64,000 bases of DNA. It comes from an uncultured Lachnospiraceae bacterium. GTDB taxonomy: Bacteria; Bacillota; Clostridia; Lachnospirales; Lachnospiraceae. The notes below the pieces were generated by a model. The model was not told the DNA's origin, searched no databases, and was given only the letters and a program-made list of their open reading frames with translations. The stretch is from NCBI GenBank assembly GCA_947588675.1, contig CANPYY010000004.1, positions 1 through 64,000 of the forward strand, given 5' to 3'. Below, in pieces: positions 1 through 9,493 of the stretch (the first letter of the stretch is position 1; every line of letters begins with the position of its first letter). Made by a program: the position numbers and the translations under genes.

Positions 1-149
1 TTAGGTGAGGTTTTTAGTTGTTTGGTCACTTCTATTATACCATAACCGAGAGGAGATATTTTATTTTACAACAAAAAATATGCCGTATTTATGCGGCTTT
101 TGGCGTTTCGCAAACGCCTAACATTAATCAAAAAAGGAGGAGATTTACA

Positions 150-1895
150 ATGAAACACAGAAAAATATTGTACCGGAAATACATATCTTATATTCTTTCC
201 GCTGCCATGGTCTTTTCAATGCTTACGGGATTTACGGCTGCCGCCGCAAAAAAACCTTCCCTTAATCAAAAAAAACTTTCCCTGAATGAGGGAACGACAA
301 AAAGGATTAAAATTAAAAATGCCAATAAAAAGGCAAAAATCACTTGGAAAACAAGTAAAAAGGCCATTGTAAAAATCACAAAAAAGAAAACAAAAGGCAA
401 AGCTGCATACGCAGATATAAAAGCTGTTAAAAAAGGCAAGGCTGTTATTACTGCCGCCTACAGATTAAAAGGTAAAACGACTTCTTTAAAATGTAAAGTT
501 ACCGTAACGAAAGATACGCCCGTACAGACTGAACATACAGCAGTACCCGCATCATCTACCGACAACCCCGCGCCTTCTGCGACCATTTTACAGTCTGCCG
601 CTCCTACGTATACACCCAAACCCACTAAAGAGCCGACTCCTACGCCTATACCGTTTGAAAATCTTGTGGAGGTGAACGAATTGGAAACACATGAAACTAT
701 ACCCGATATATTTACATATATAGACGGCACTCCGGTTACGGCAGATAACTGGGAAGGACGCGCCGAAGAAATCCGTCAGATGTACCAGTACTATATGTAC
801 GGAATGTGGAGAAACGGCGACGGCGAAAATCTGTCATACAGCATATCCGACAATACCCTTAAAATTGACATATCAGTCGATGGTTCGGTAGAAGGACAGG
901 CCGAAGGAGCGTCTGCTTCATTTTCGGTAGAAGTAAACGTACCTTCAGGCAATGCTCCGGAAGGCGGATGGCCAGTAATAATATGTATGGGAAGCCTGTC
1001 CGAGCAGCAGTATGCCCTCGATAACGGATACGCCGTTATTAATTACGACACTTCCCAAGTATCAACAGACAGCGCAGCACGCGAAGGCGCATTTTATACG
1101 TTATACCCTTACGACGCCAAAGAATGGCGTAAGCAGACCGGCGTCCTTATGGCGTGGGCCTGGGGTGCAAGTAAAATTCTTGACTCTCTGTTTGCCGGCG
1201 CGGGTTCAGATTACGGAATCAATCCTGAATTTGCCATAATCGGCGGCGTGTCAAGATGGGGTAAAGCAACTGCTATAACCGGCGCTTTTGACACGAGATT
1301 CAAGATTGCCCTGCCTACATGTTCAGGATGCGGCGGAATGGGTGTGTTCCGTTACAATCCTGATGCAAAAGTAACTCAGACCTATGATGTATCAAATCTT
1401 GGTTATCAGAATACTACTACCTATAGCCAGGGTGATGTAGAAACGCTCGGAAGCATACAAAACAGCGGTGAAAGTTATTGGTTTAACCAAAGATTCCTTT
1501 CATTCAGGAACATATACCAGCTTCCTTTCGACCAGCATTTCCTTTCTGCTTTATATGCCAAAGAAGGCAGAACCCTTATGCTTATAGGCGGTTTCAACTG
1601 GGACACCTGGCAGAATACGCCTTCATTGTGGTACAATTTCCAAAAGGCAAAAGAAGTATTTGATATGCTTGGACTTGATAAAAATATAATCATTAATCTG
1701 CATGATACGGAAATGGGACACGATATCGTACATTCTGACGTAGTTAATCTTTTTAAATACTGTAATGAAATGTACAACCAGAAAGATGAACCTGATTTCG
1801 ATATATCAGACCTGCAGACTTCATTATTTGACTTTACAGACACACCTTCAGGCATTAATAACAAGGCGGTATATGAAGCACAGATACCTGAATAA
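150..1895 (+). CDS. Secreted glucuronoyl esterase-like (CE15) protein with N-terminal Lys-rich Big2-like domain and Pro/Thr linker
   Basis: RBS aaaaggaggag before ATG at 150; signal peptide; Lys-rich Ig-like repeat; PTPTPIP linker; GGVSRWGKA (GxSRxGK nucleophile motif of CE15) and C-terminal HDTEMGHDI. Confidence 0.8.
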   Translation: MKHRKILYRKYISYILSAAMVFSMLTGFTAAAAKKPSLNQKKLSLNEGTTKRIKIKNANKKAKITWKTSKKAIVKITKKKTKGKAAYADIKAVKKGKAVITAAYRLKGKTTSLKCKVTVTKDTPVQTEHTAVPASSTDNPAPSATILQSAAPTYTPKPTKEPTPTPIPFENLVEVNELETHETIPDIFTYIDGTPVTADNWEGRAEEIRQMYQYYMYGMWRNGDGENLSYSISDNTLKIDISVDGSVEGQAEGASASFSVEVNVPSGNAPEGGWPVIICMGSLSEQQYALDNGYAVINYDTSQVSTDSAAREGAFYTLYPYDAKEWRKQTGVLMAWAWGASKILDSLFAGAGSDYGINPEFAIIGGVSRWGKATAITGAFDTRFKIALPTCSGCGGMGVFRYNPDAKVTQTYDVSNLGYQNTTTYSQGDVETLGSIQNSGESYWFNQRFLSFRNIYQLPFDQHFLSALYAKEGRTLMLIGGFNWDTWQNTPSLWYNFQKAKEVFDMLGLDKNIIINLHDTEMGHDIVHSDVVNLFKYCNEMYNQKDEPDFDISDLQTSLFDFTDTPSGINNKAVYEAQIPE

Positions 1896-1922
1896 ATACC
1901 AGAATTTTCGAGGGAACGCTTT

Positions 1923-2564
1923 ATGTATTATTACCATATGACAACATTAAATAATCTTTATTCCATTGCTGAACAGGGATTGATACCTAAAAACGAAAAC
2001 AACGGCAAACTAATTGGAGAAGAAAAAGTTAAGGTATTTTTTTCCGAAGGATTTGAAGGCGCTGTTGCCCTGTATGTGGATTTTGATATTGTATTTAATA
2101 AAATTAAAAAAGGACAAATGAATACAGAAGATAAGTCCATAAAAAACAGAGTCCTAAAATCCGGAAATTTATCTGATTTTTTGGGCGAGGGAGTTTATTT
2201 GCGGTTTGACGGAACAGAAATCAAAAATGAAAGAAATTTTGAAAATGGCTGTACTGATATGACAATTTTGCCCGAAAATTTAAAAGTATGTATTTTACGA
2301 AAAAAACATGATAATTCAGTTATAATATTTTCAAGATTTGAAATAGTTAAATACATGATGGCAAAAGTTAAGCCCGAACAGATAAAATATTATGGAACAA
2401 TATATAAAGGTTCTCCCGATTTTACAGAAGCAACAAACCGAATACAGGAAAAAGTAAAAAAATATTATAAAGACCATAAAGCGGAGATTGCGCAATATGA
2501 TAACTGCGACTATATATTAGACTTTATTGACTTAAAAGATTTTGTTGATAGATTTATAGGTTGA
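1923..2564 (+). CDS. Uncharacterised 213-aa protein, possibly ADP-ribosyltransferase-fold-like (YYYHMTTLNNLYSIAEQGLIP)
   Basis: Intact ORF; N-terminal H-x-T-x-x-x-L-x-x-I-x-x-x-G-L pattern resembles KptA/DarT-like proteins; adjacent to a TA locus. Confidence 0.5.
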   Translation: MYYYHMTTLNNLYSIAEQGLIPKNENNGKLIGEEKVKVFFSEGFEGAVALYVDFDIVFNKIKKGQMNTEDKSIKNRVLKSGNLSDFLGEGVYLRFDGTEIKNERNFENGCTDMTILPENLKVCILRKKHDNSVIIFSRFEIVKYMMAKVKPEQIKYYGTIYKGSPDFTEATNRIQEKVKKYYKDHKAEIAQYDNCDYILDFIDLKDFVDRFIG

Positions 2565-2623
2565 ATTTATCCTAGAATTGATATATGCTATTATTATCAA
2601 AACGATGTGGAGGTATATATAAA

Positions 2624-2866
2624 ATGACAATCGATACAAATACAATGATTTCTATTACAGAAGCAAATCAAAATTTTTCAAAAGTAGCCAGACTGGTGGA
2701 TGAGCATGGAACAGCAGTTATCCTGAAAAACAATGTTCCCCGGTATCTTGTGATTGATTTCAGTAAAGCAGAATCAGATTCTTATGCTTCTGATGAAGAT
2801 GTATTAAACATATCAAAAAAATTATTGTCAAAGAATAAGGAAGCATATGAGGTATTAGCCCAATGA
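2624..2866 (+). CDS. Phd/YefM family antitoxin
   Basis: ISITEANQNFSKVARLVDEHGTAVILKNNVPRYLVI matches the Phd N-terminal fold; 4-nt overlap with downstream Doc-like ORF; RBS ggagg. Confidence 0.85.
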   Translation: MTIDTNTMISITEANQNFSKVARLVDEHGTAVILKNNVPRYLVIDFSKAESDSYASDEDVLNISKKLLSKNKEAYEVLAQ

Positions 2867-3246
2867 TCAAACTGACTAAAAAACAGATTCTGATATTACA
2901 TTCTCAGTTGATTAAAGCCTACGGAGGCAGTGACGGACTTAGAGATGAAAAACTGCTTGAATCTGCATTAGAGAGCCCCTTTCAATCTTTTGCTGGAAAA
3001 GAACCATATCCCAGTATTCAGGCAAAAGCAGCGCGGTTATGCTATGGCCTGGTAAAAAATCATGCAATGATAGATGGCAATAAAAGAATTGGTGCTCATG
3101 CTATGCTAGTATTCATGGAAATGAATGGATATGATTTGGAGTATTCACAAAAAGAACTGATAGATTTGATTCTTGGTGTAGCAGCAGGACAAACAGATTA
3201 TGAGGATATTTTGCATTGGCTGCTTGAACATCAGAAATCAAGTTAG
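2863..3246 (+). CDS. doc: Doc-type Fic-fold toxin
   Basis: HAMIDGNKRIGAHAMLVFMEMNGYDL, Doc-like H-x-x-x-D-G-N-K-R motif; partner Phd immediately upstream. Confidence 0.85.
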   Translation: MIKLTKKQILILHSQLIKAYGGSDGLRDEKLLESALESPFQSFAGKEPYPSIQAKAARLCYGLVKNHAMIDGNKRIGAHAMLVFMEMNGYDLEYSQKELIDLILGVAAGQTDYEDILHWLLEHQKSS

Positions 3247-3294
3247 TATACTCTAATTCACATGCAAGTATAATTCAATGAAAGGAAGGGTTTT

Positions 3295-4101
3295 ATGACA
3301 TTTTCCACAGAATTTGGAATCCTGTTTCTTACGGCACTTGCTTGCTGCATTATCGGTTTTTATAAATATGTATATTTTATCTCCATAGGTTATGGGTTGG
3401 CAATTTCCGGTCAGGGAGCGGCAATGCTGGTTCTGCTGCGGGACAGACTAAACATTCCGGTGGTAATCAGTTGTCTGCTCTTTATATTGTACGGATTACG
3501 GCTTAGCGGCTATCTGCTTTATCGTGAAGTAAAAAGCAACAGCTACCGCAAACATATGAAGACGGAAATTAAGGACGGCTCCGGTATGAATCCGTGGTTT
3601 AAAGTAATGCTGTGGATTTTTTGCGGTATTTTGTATCTGTTTATGATATCGCCGGTTTTTTACCGTTACTATAACGGAAACACCGGCTGCACGGTATCCT
3701 TTGTGATTGGCACAGTTTTTATGGCCGGTGGAATCCTACTGGAATCTTTGTCTGATTTAAGCAAGAGCCGTCAGAAAAAACTCAACCCGAAACGCTTTTG
3801 CGACAAAGGATTGTTTCGGTTCGTGCGCTGTCCAAACTACCTTGGAGAACTGATTTTATGGACCGGCGTGCTGATAGTCGGAATCACATCTTTGCAGTCT
3901 GTAGGACAGTGGATTGTTGCACTGTTTGGTTATGTGGGAATTGTATTCGTGATGTTTTCCGGAGCCAGACGGCTTGAGGTACGGCAGAATAAAAATTACG
4001 GCTTGGATCCTGAGTATCAGAAGTATGTAAAGACTGTTCCGATACTGCTGCCTTTTGTTCCGCTTTACAGCGTGGAAAAATACAAGTTTCTGATATTGTA
4101 G
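3295..4101 (+). CDS. DUF1295 / steroid 5-alpha-reductase-like membrane protein
   Basis: Multi-TM protein with FVRCPNYLGELILWTG signature of the DUF1295 family; RBS gaaaggaagg. Confidence 0.75.
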   Translation: MTFSTEFGILFLTALACCIIGFYKYVYFISIGYGLAISGQGAAMLVLLRDRLNIPVVISCLLFILYGLRLSGYLLYREVKSNSYRKHMKTEIKDGSGMNPWFKVMLWIFCGILYLFMISPVFYRYYNGNTGCTVSFVIGTVFMAGGILLESLSDLSKSRQKKLNPKRFCDKGLFRFVRCPNYLGELILWTGVLIVGITSLQSVGQWIVALFGYVGIVFVMFSGARRLEVRQNKNYGLDPEYQKYVKTVPILLPFVPLYSVEKYKFLIL

Positions 4102-4149
4102 GATATAAAATAAGTTACCAGTATCAAAATCTGAAAAGAAGGTGTAATT

Positions 4150-4350
4150 ATGGCAACAGATTCAAATGAAACAGTTATCGTTACTCGTAAAGATGAGAAA
4201 AATGTCGTATTGATGAGCCTGAACAAATATAATAAGCATGAAAAGGCGGCAAGAAATGTTGAATATCTTGCAATGATTGACAGGGGTATCGCACAATTAG
4301 AAGCCGGCAAAGGGCAGCAGCATGAATTAATCGAGGCGGAAGATGAATAA
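4150..4350 (+). pseudogene. YefM/Phd-family antitoxin, apparently N-terminally shortened
   Basis: VVLMSLNKYNKHEKAARNVEYLAMIDRGIAQLEAGKGQQHELIEAEDE matches the YefM C-terminal half; N-terminal DNA-binding part not recognisable. Confidence 0.65.
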
Positions 4351-4387
4351 ATTATGGTCGGATCGTGCATGGGATAATCGCATGTAA
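4343..4387 (+). pseudogene. Truncated YoeB/Txe-like toxin (MNKLWSDRAWDNRM*)
   Basis: Start overlaps the YefM stop (ATGAATAA), as in yefM-yoeB operons; MNKLWSDRAWD resembles the YoeB N-terminus; stops after 14 codons. Confidence 0.65.
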
Positions 4388-4397
4388 AGGACATTAT

Positions 4398-4634
4398 GAA
4401 AATTAGTTTTGTTAAAAGACATTTACCTGAAAACCTGCTGTTCTTCCTTCCTACAAGAGCAGCGTCGGCTGCCGAATTATCAGATACGACAAGTAAAGCA
4501 ATACTTGGGATTTCCAACAAATCAGCCATAAGATAAAATGAACTGGTCTCCATTTCTATCAAATCAGTATTAAATTCTTTAATTTCATCCAAATTATAAA
4601 GCAAAAATAACATGGTCAATACAATTTGCATCAT
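4398..4634 (-). pseudogene. C-terminal remnant of a nucleoside phosphorylase / nucleosidase family gene
   Basis: Minus-strand translation DLIEMETSSFYLMADLLEIPSIALLVVSDNSAADAALVGR matches the EMET...ALLVVSDN region of PNP/UDP family enzymes; no catalytic N-terminus. Confidence 0.6.
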
Positions 4635-4699
4635 ACGAACAGATTTTTATCCATGCTATTTCCATACCTCATACCTGTATCATATTCCCCATAAAGAAC

Positions 4700-4716
4700 T
4701 TTACATACATTTTACA
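4700..4716 (+). promoter_or_regulatory. Candidate PhoP (PHO) box upstream of pstS
   Basis: Direct repeat TTTACA-N5-TTTACA with 11-bp period about 85 bp upstream of pstS; matches Gram-positive PhoP half-sites TT(A/T/C)ACA. Confidence 0.55.
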
Positions 4717-4801
4717 TAACCATGGTAACAGATTTTATTTTCCGGAGCTACCATATAACTGTACCCAAAAGGTAACGAAAAAAGCAAAGGAGAATTTTAA
4801 A

Positions 4802-5611
4802 ATGAAAAAAATATTTACATTTATCATTACCGCATCTTTGACGGCGCTTACGCTTACAGGTTGTTCCCCAAAGCAACAAAACGGAACGGTTTCCACGGAT
4901 GGTTCCACCTCTATGGAGGAAGTAATAGGAGTCCTTGGAGAAGCTTTTCAGGAAAAATACAGCGACATGTCCTTTACTTACAATCCCACCGGCTCAGGTT
5001 CCGGGATTCAGGCTGTAAAAGAAGGACGCTGCGACATCGGTCTTTCCAGCCGCAGCCTGAAAGATGAGGAAAAAGCGGACGGTCTTACGGAAACAGTTCT
5101 TGCAAATGACGGAATCGCCGTGATTGTTAATCCCAAAAACACATTAAATGACATTGACGTGGATACAATTGCAAAAATCTATACGGGAGAAATCACAAAC
5201 TGGTCTGAACTTGGCGGAAACGATGCACAGATTGTAGTTATCGGGCGTGAGGCCGGCAGCGGTACAAGAGATGGTTTTGAATCTATTACGGGTACTGAAA
5301 ATGTCTGTAAATACCGCCAGGAACTTACATCAACCGGCGATGTTATCACTACGGTTTCACAAAATCCTGACGCAATCGGTTACGCATCTCTTGCCGCCGT
5401 AAACGATCAGGTAAAAGCTCTTTTGGTAGGAGGAGTTGCTCCAAGTGAAGATACAGTAAAAGATGGCAGCTATGTCATCCAGAGGCCTTTTGTTTTGGTA
5501 ACAAAAAATGAAGAAAAACTTTCCGATGCAGCGCAGAAATTCTTTGATTTTGTAATGTCAGACGAAGCAGCTCCTCTCATCTCTCAAGCAGGCGCAGTAC
5601 CGGTAAAATAA
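4802..5611 (+). CDS. pstS: Phosphate ABC transporter substrate-binding lipoprotein PstS
   Basis: Lipobox LTGC; STDGSTSMEEVIGVLGEAF, GSGSGIQAVKEGRCDIGLSSR; first gene of pst operon. Confidence 0.95.
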   Translation: MKKIFTFIITASLTALTLTGCSPKQQNGTVSTDGSTSMEEVIGVLGEAFQEKYSDMSFTYNPTGSGSGIQAVKEGRCDIGLSSRSLKDEEKADGLTETVLANDGIAVIVNPKNTLNDIDVDTIAKIYTGEITNWSELGGNDAQIVVIGREAGSGTRDGFESITGTENVCKYRQELTSTGDVITTVSQNPDAIGYASLAAVNDQVKALLVGGVAPSEDTVKDGSYVIQRPFVLVTKNEEKLSDAAQKFFDFVMSDEAAPLISQAGAVPVK

Positions 5612-5623
5612 AGGAAATTAAAA

Positions 5624-6490
5624 ATGAAAAAGCAGAAAATATTTGAAAATATCGTTCATGGCATATTTCTTATTCTTGGAATGATTACTGTCGGATGCGT
5701 ACTGCTTATTACGCTTTATCTAATACTTGCCGGGATTCCGGCAATCCGCAAAATCGGATTGTGTGACTTTCTGTTCGGCGCAGAATGGGCGTCTACTGCA
5801 AAAGAACCGTCCTATGGAATCCTGCCTTTTATCCTGACAAGCATATACGGCACTGCCGGCGCAATACTTATAGGCGTACCGATTGGCTTTTTAACCTCAG
5901 TATATCTGGCAAAACTCGCTCCGGCAAAAATCAGGACGATTGTATCAGGCGCCGTAAGCCTACTGGCAGGTATCCCGTCTGTTGTCTATGGTCTTATTGG
6001 AATGATGGTACTTGTACCCGGCATCCGGAACCTGTTCCGCATTCCGGACGGAGCAAGCCTTTTGGCAGCAATTATTGTACTGGCAGTTATGATTCTGCCC
6101 TCTATTATCAATATGTCAATCACAGCTTTAGAGGCTGTTCCAAAGGAATATGAGGATGCTTCACTTGCTCTTGGCGCCTCCCCGGTTGAAACCTACTTTA
6201 AGGTATCGGTTCCCGCCGCAAAAAGCGGAATCGCCGCAGCGGTAGTACTGGGTATAGGAAGGGCAATCGGAGAAGCAATGGCTGTAATGATGGTATCCGG
6301 CAACGCACCGAATCTTCCTGAACTATTCGGAAGCGTCCGCTTTCTTACAACGGCGGTAGCAAGCGAAATGTCCTACTCCGGAGGATTACAAAGGCAGGCA
6401 TTATTTTCAATTGCACTTGTGCTTTTCCTGTTCATTATGCTTATCAATGCGGCGCTTAATTTCTTTTTAAAGCGTAGTAAGGAGGAATAA
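5624..6490 (+). CDS. pstC: Phosphate ABC transporter permease PstC
   Basis: Multi-TM permease between pstS and pstA; EYEDASLALGASPVETYFKVSVPAAKSGI EAA motif. Confidence 0.95.
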   Translation: MKKQKIFENIVHGIFLILGMITVGCVLLITLYLILAGIPAIRKIGLCDFLFGAEWASTAKEPSYGILPFILTSIYGTAGAILIGVPIGFLTSVYLAKLAPAKIRTIVSGAVSLLAGIPSVVYGLIGMMVLVPGIRNLFRIPDGASLLAAIIVLAVMILPSIINMSITALEAVPKEYEDASLALGASPVETYFKVSVPAAKSGIAAAVVLGIGRAIGEAMAVMMVSGNAPNLPELFGSVRFLTTAVASEMSYSGGLQRQALFSIALVLFLFIMLINAALNFFLKRSKEE

Positions 6491-6495
6491 AAACA

Positions 6496-7356
6496 TTGAA
6501 AAGTAAGATTGGGACAAAACGAAAAATTAAAATAGCATTTCTAAGGTATCTTTGCGTAATTTGTGCAGCATTTACCTGCGCGCTGGTTCTTTTTCTTCTG
6601 CTCTACGTATTTGCAAAAGGTATTCCGAATATATCATGGGAACTGCTGTCTGCAAAACCAAGTTACCTGTCAGAAAAAATCGGCATTTTGCCGGACATTA
6701 TGAATACGGTTTATATAATTATTGCAACATTGGCATTTGTATTGCCGCTAGGCGTAGGAGCGGCGGTTTATCTTACGGAATATGCAAAAAGCAAACGGAT
6801 AGTTGCAATAATCGAATATGCTGCTGAAACACTTTCCGGAATCCCTTCCATAATTTATGGTTTGGTCGGTATGCTGTTCTTTTGTCAGTTTTTGAATATG
6901 CAGACCTCGCTTTTAGCCGGAGCTCTGACCCTTGTAATCATGAATCTGCCTACTATTATGCGTACAACGCAGGAAAGTCTGAAAACCGTACCCAATTCTT
7001 ACCGTGAGGGAGCTTTCGGCCTTGGCGCAGGCAAGTGGCGCATGATACGCACAGTTGTACTGCCCGGCTGCATAGACGGTATAATCACGGGCTGCATCCT
7101 GTCTGTGGGACGTATTCTTGGCGAATCGGCGGCGCTTCTGTTCACGGCAGGATTTGCCCACACGCTAAACGGATTTTTTTACGGACTAAAAAGCGCCGGG
7201 GCAACTCTGACTGTCGCCCTCTATGTTTATGCAAAGGAACAGGGGGAATTTGGCGTAGCGTTTGCAATTGCCCTGGTTTTGATGGTACTTACACTTATAA
7301 TCAACCTTTTTGCCATGATTACAGGATATTATTTCAAAAGGAGACAGAATGTATGA
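6496..7356 (+). CDS. pstA: Phosphate ABC transporter permease PstA
   Basis: [31 protein letters not shown]; operon context. Confidence 0.95.
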   Translation: MKSKIGTKRKIKIAFLRYLCVICAAFTCALVLFLLLYVFAKGIPNISWELLSAKPSYLSEKIGILPDIMNTVYIIIATLAFVLPLGVGAAVYLTEYAKSKRIVAIIEYAAETLSGIPSIIYGLVGMLFFCQFLNMQTSLLAGALTLVIMNLPTIMRTTQESLKTVPNSYREGAFGLGAGKWRMIRTVVLPGCIDGIITGCILSVGRILGESAALLFTAGFAHTLNGFFYGLKSAGATLTVALYVYAKEQGEFGVAFAIALVLMVLTLIINLFAMITGYYFKRRQNV

Positions 7357-8114
7357 ACGATATTGATATTATTACAGTACGGGACTTAAATCTGTGGTAT
7401 GGCTGCGTACAGGCGCTACACCATATCAATATGAATATTCCGAAAAAAGCAATTACAGCGCTTATCGGACCTTCCGGCTGTGGAAAATCCACTTTTTTAA
7501 AAACACTGAATCGAATGAATGATTTGATTCCCGACGTTAAAATCACAGGCGAGGTTTGTTACAAAAGAAATGATATTTTTGCTCCCGGAGTAGATGTAGG
7601 TACATTACGCAAGGAAATTGGCATGGTGTTCCAAAAACCCAATCCGTTTCCCATGTCAATCTATGACAATATCGCTTATGGACCTCGCACCCACGGAATC
7701 CGAGCGAGAGCTAAACTGGATGATATTGTGGAGCGTTCTTTGCGAAATGCCGCAATTTGGGATGAAGTAAAAGACAGGCTTAAAAAAAATGCACTGGGAC
7801 TTTCCGGCGGACAGCAACAAAGGCTTTGCATCGCCCGCGCTCTTGCCGTGGAACCTGAAGTACTCTTAATGGATGAGCCTACCAGCGCCCTTGACCCAAT
7901 TTCCACCTCAAAAATCGAGGAGCTGGCTATGACATTGAAAGAAAAATACACCATCATCATCGTAACGCACAATATGCAGCAGGCGGTACGAATTTCGGAC
8001 AGAACAGCGTTTTTCCTTTTGGGAGAACTCATAGAATATGGCGACACGCAAAAAATGTTTTCAAAACCTGAGGATAAGCGTACCGAGGACTATATCACAG
8101 GGAGGTTTGGATAA
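7353..8114 (+). CDS. pstB: Phosphate ABC transporter ATP-binding protein PstB
   Basis: [59 protein letters not shown] overlap with pstA. Confidence 0.95.
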   Translation: MNDIDIITVRDLNLWYGCVQALHHINMNIPKKAITALIGPSGCGKSTFLKTLNRMNDLIPDVKITGEVCYKRNDIFAPGVDVGTLRKEIGMVFQKPNPFPMSIYDNIAYGPRTHGIRARAKLDDIVERSLRNAAIWDEVKDRLKKNALGLSGGQQQRLCIARALAVEPEVLLMDEPTSALDPISTSKIEELAMTLKEKYTIIIVTHNMQQAVRISDRTAFFLLGELIEYGDTQKMFSKPEDKRTEDYITGRFG

Positions 8115-8770
8115 TGAGGACAAGGTTTGACGAACAGCTTAACACGCTGAATCAGGAACTTATCAGAATGGGCGCATTATGCGAAGAAGTAATTTCTCTT
8201 ACAGCTTCCGCACTTATCAAAAAAGACGACGCACTAGCTGCAAAAATTGCCCCGCTCGCTCATGAGATAGACGAAAAAGAAAGACAGATTGAATCTATCT
8301 GTATGCGGCTTTTATTGCAGCAGCAGCCTGTGGCTAAAGATCTGCGCCAAATATCCGCAGCATTAAAAATGGTAACAGATATGGAACGTATTGGAGATCA
8401 GGCTGAGGATATTGCAGAAATTCTGCCTTTTCTGAATGACAGAACACTCCCTGAGCATATAAAAATCCGTGAAATGGCAAAAGAGGTCATTAAAATGGTA
8501 ACGGACAGCGTGGATGCTTATGTGAAACAGGATACTGCAATAGCCGAAGCGGTCATTGCATCCGATGATATAGTTGACGACTTTTTTATAGGAATCAAAA
8601 ACAGCCTGATTTCACTTATCGCACAGAATCCTACCGAGGGAGAATATGCTCTTGACCTTTTGATGGCAGCAAAGTATTTTGAAAGAATCGGGGATCATGC
8701 TACAAATATTGCCGGCTGGGTGTTATTTTCCGTTACCGGTGAAAAAACGTATGACGGACAGGCAGATTGA
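8114..8770 (+). CDS. phoU: Phosphate signalling protein PhoU
   Basis: Two PhoU repeats (DLRQISAALKMVTDMERIGDQAEDIAE; ...YFERIGDHATNIAGWV). Confidence 0.95.
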   Translation: MRTRFDEQLNTLNQELIRMGALCEEVISLTASALIKKDDALAAKIAPLAHEIDEKERQIESICMRLLLQQQPVAKDLRQISAALKMVTDMERIGDQAEDIAEILPFLNDRTLPEHIKIREMAKEVIKMVTDSVDAYVKQDTAIAEAVIASDDIVDDFFIGIKNSLISLIAQNPTEGEYALDLLMAAKYFERIGDHATNIAGWVLFSVTGEKTYDGQAD

Positions 8771-8815
8771 AAAAATTGTTAAAAACCGCTATGATATTAT
8801 TGTTGTAGAAAGAAG

Positions 8816-9493
8816 GTGGATCTATTGATTTTCTGTGTTGAGGATGACAACGGAATCCGCGATTTGATGATATATACTTTAAACTCAACGGGTTTTGAGG
8901 CAAAAGGCTTTTCAGATGGAGCAGAATTTCTTTATGCGCTTCGTGAAGAAAGCCCGGAACTGGTACTTCTCGATATTATGCTTCCCGGCGAGGACGGAAT
9001 CAGCATTTTGAAAAAACTCAGGGCAGACGGTAATCAGGTGCCGGTCATCCTTGCTACCGCAAAGGGAACTGAGTACGATAAAGTTATAGGACTGGATTTG
9101 GGTGCAGACGATTATCTTGCAAAACCTTTTGGCATGATGGAAATGATATCCCGTGTGAAAGCGGTACTCCGCCGCACATCACCGGCCAAAAAAAGCGAGG
9201 TGCTGTCTCTCTGCGGAATACAGATGGATACGGCACAACACATTGTAATTATAGACGGCAAACGGATAGAGCTTACTTTTAAAGAATATGAACTTCTCCG
9301 AAAATTTATGGAGAATCCCGGAAGGGCGTTTACCCGCAATCAGCTTCTTGGCAGCATATGGGGTGATGAATATATAGGCGAAACCCGCACGGTGGATGTC
9401 CATATAGGTACGCTTCGTACTAAACTGGGGCGTTGCGGCGACTGCATAGAAACTGTGCGCGGCGTGGGCTATCGATTGGAGGCAGGAAAATGA
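8816..9493 (+). CDS. PhoP/PhoB-type OmpR family response regulator (start may be TTG at 8825)
   Basis: Receiver domain LVLLDIMLPGEDGISILKKLR and winged-helix C-terminus; adjacent to pst-phoU and a histidine kinase. Confidence 0.9.
   Translation: MDLLIFCVEDDNGIRDLMIYTLNSTGFEAKGFSDGAEFLYALREESPELVLLDIMLPGEDGISILKKLRADGNQVPVILATAKGTEYDKVIGLDLGADDYLAKPFGMMEMISRVKAVLRRTSPAKKSEVLSLCGIQMDTAQHIVIIDGKRIELTFKEYELLRKFMENPGRAFTRNQLLGSIWGDEYIGETRTVDVHIGTLRTKLGRCGDCIETVRGVGYRLEAGK

Noticed and set aside
7035-7352. N-terminal extension of the pstB ORF
   Set aside because: Overlaps pstA in another frame; the true start at 7353 overlaps the pstA stop
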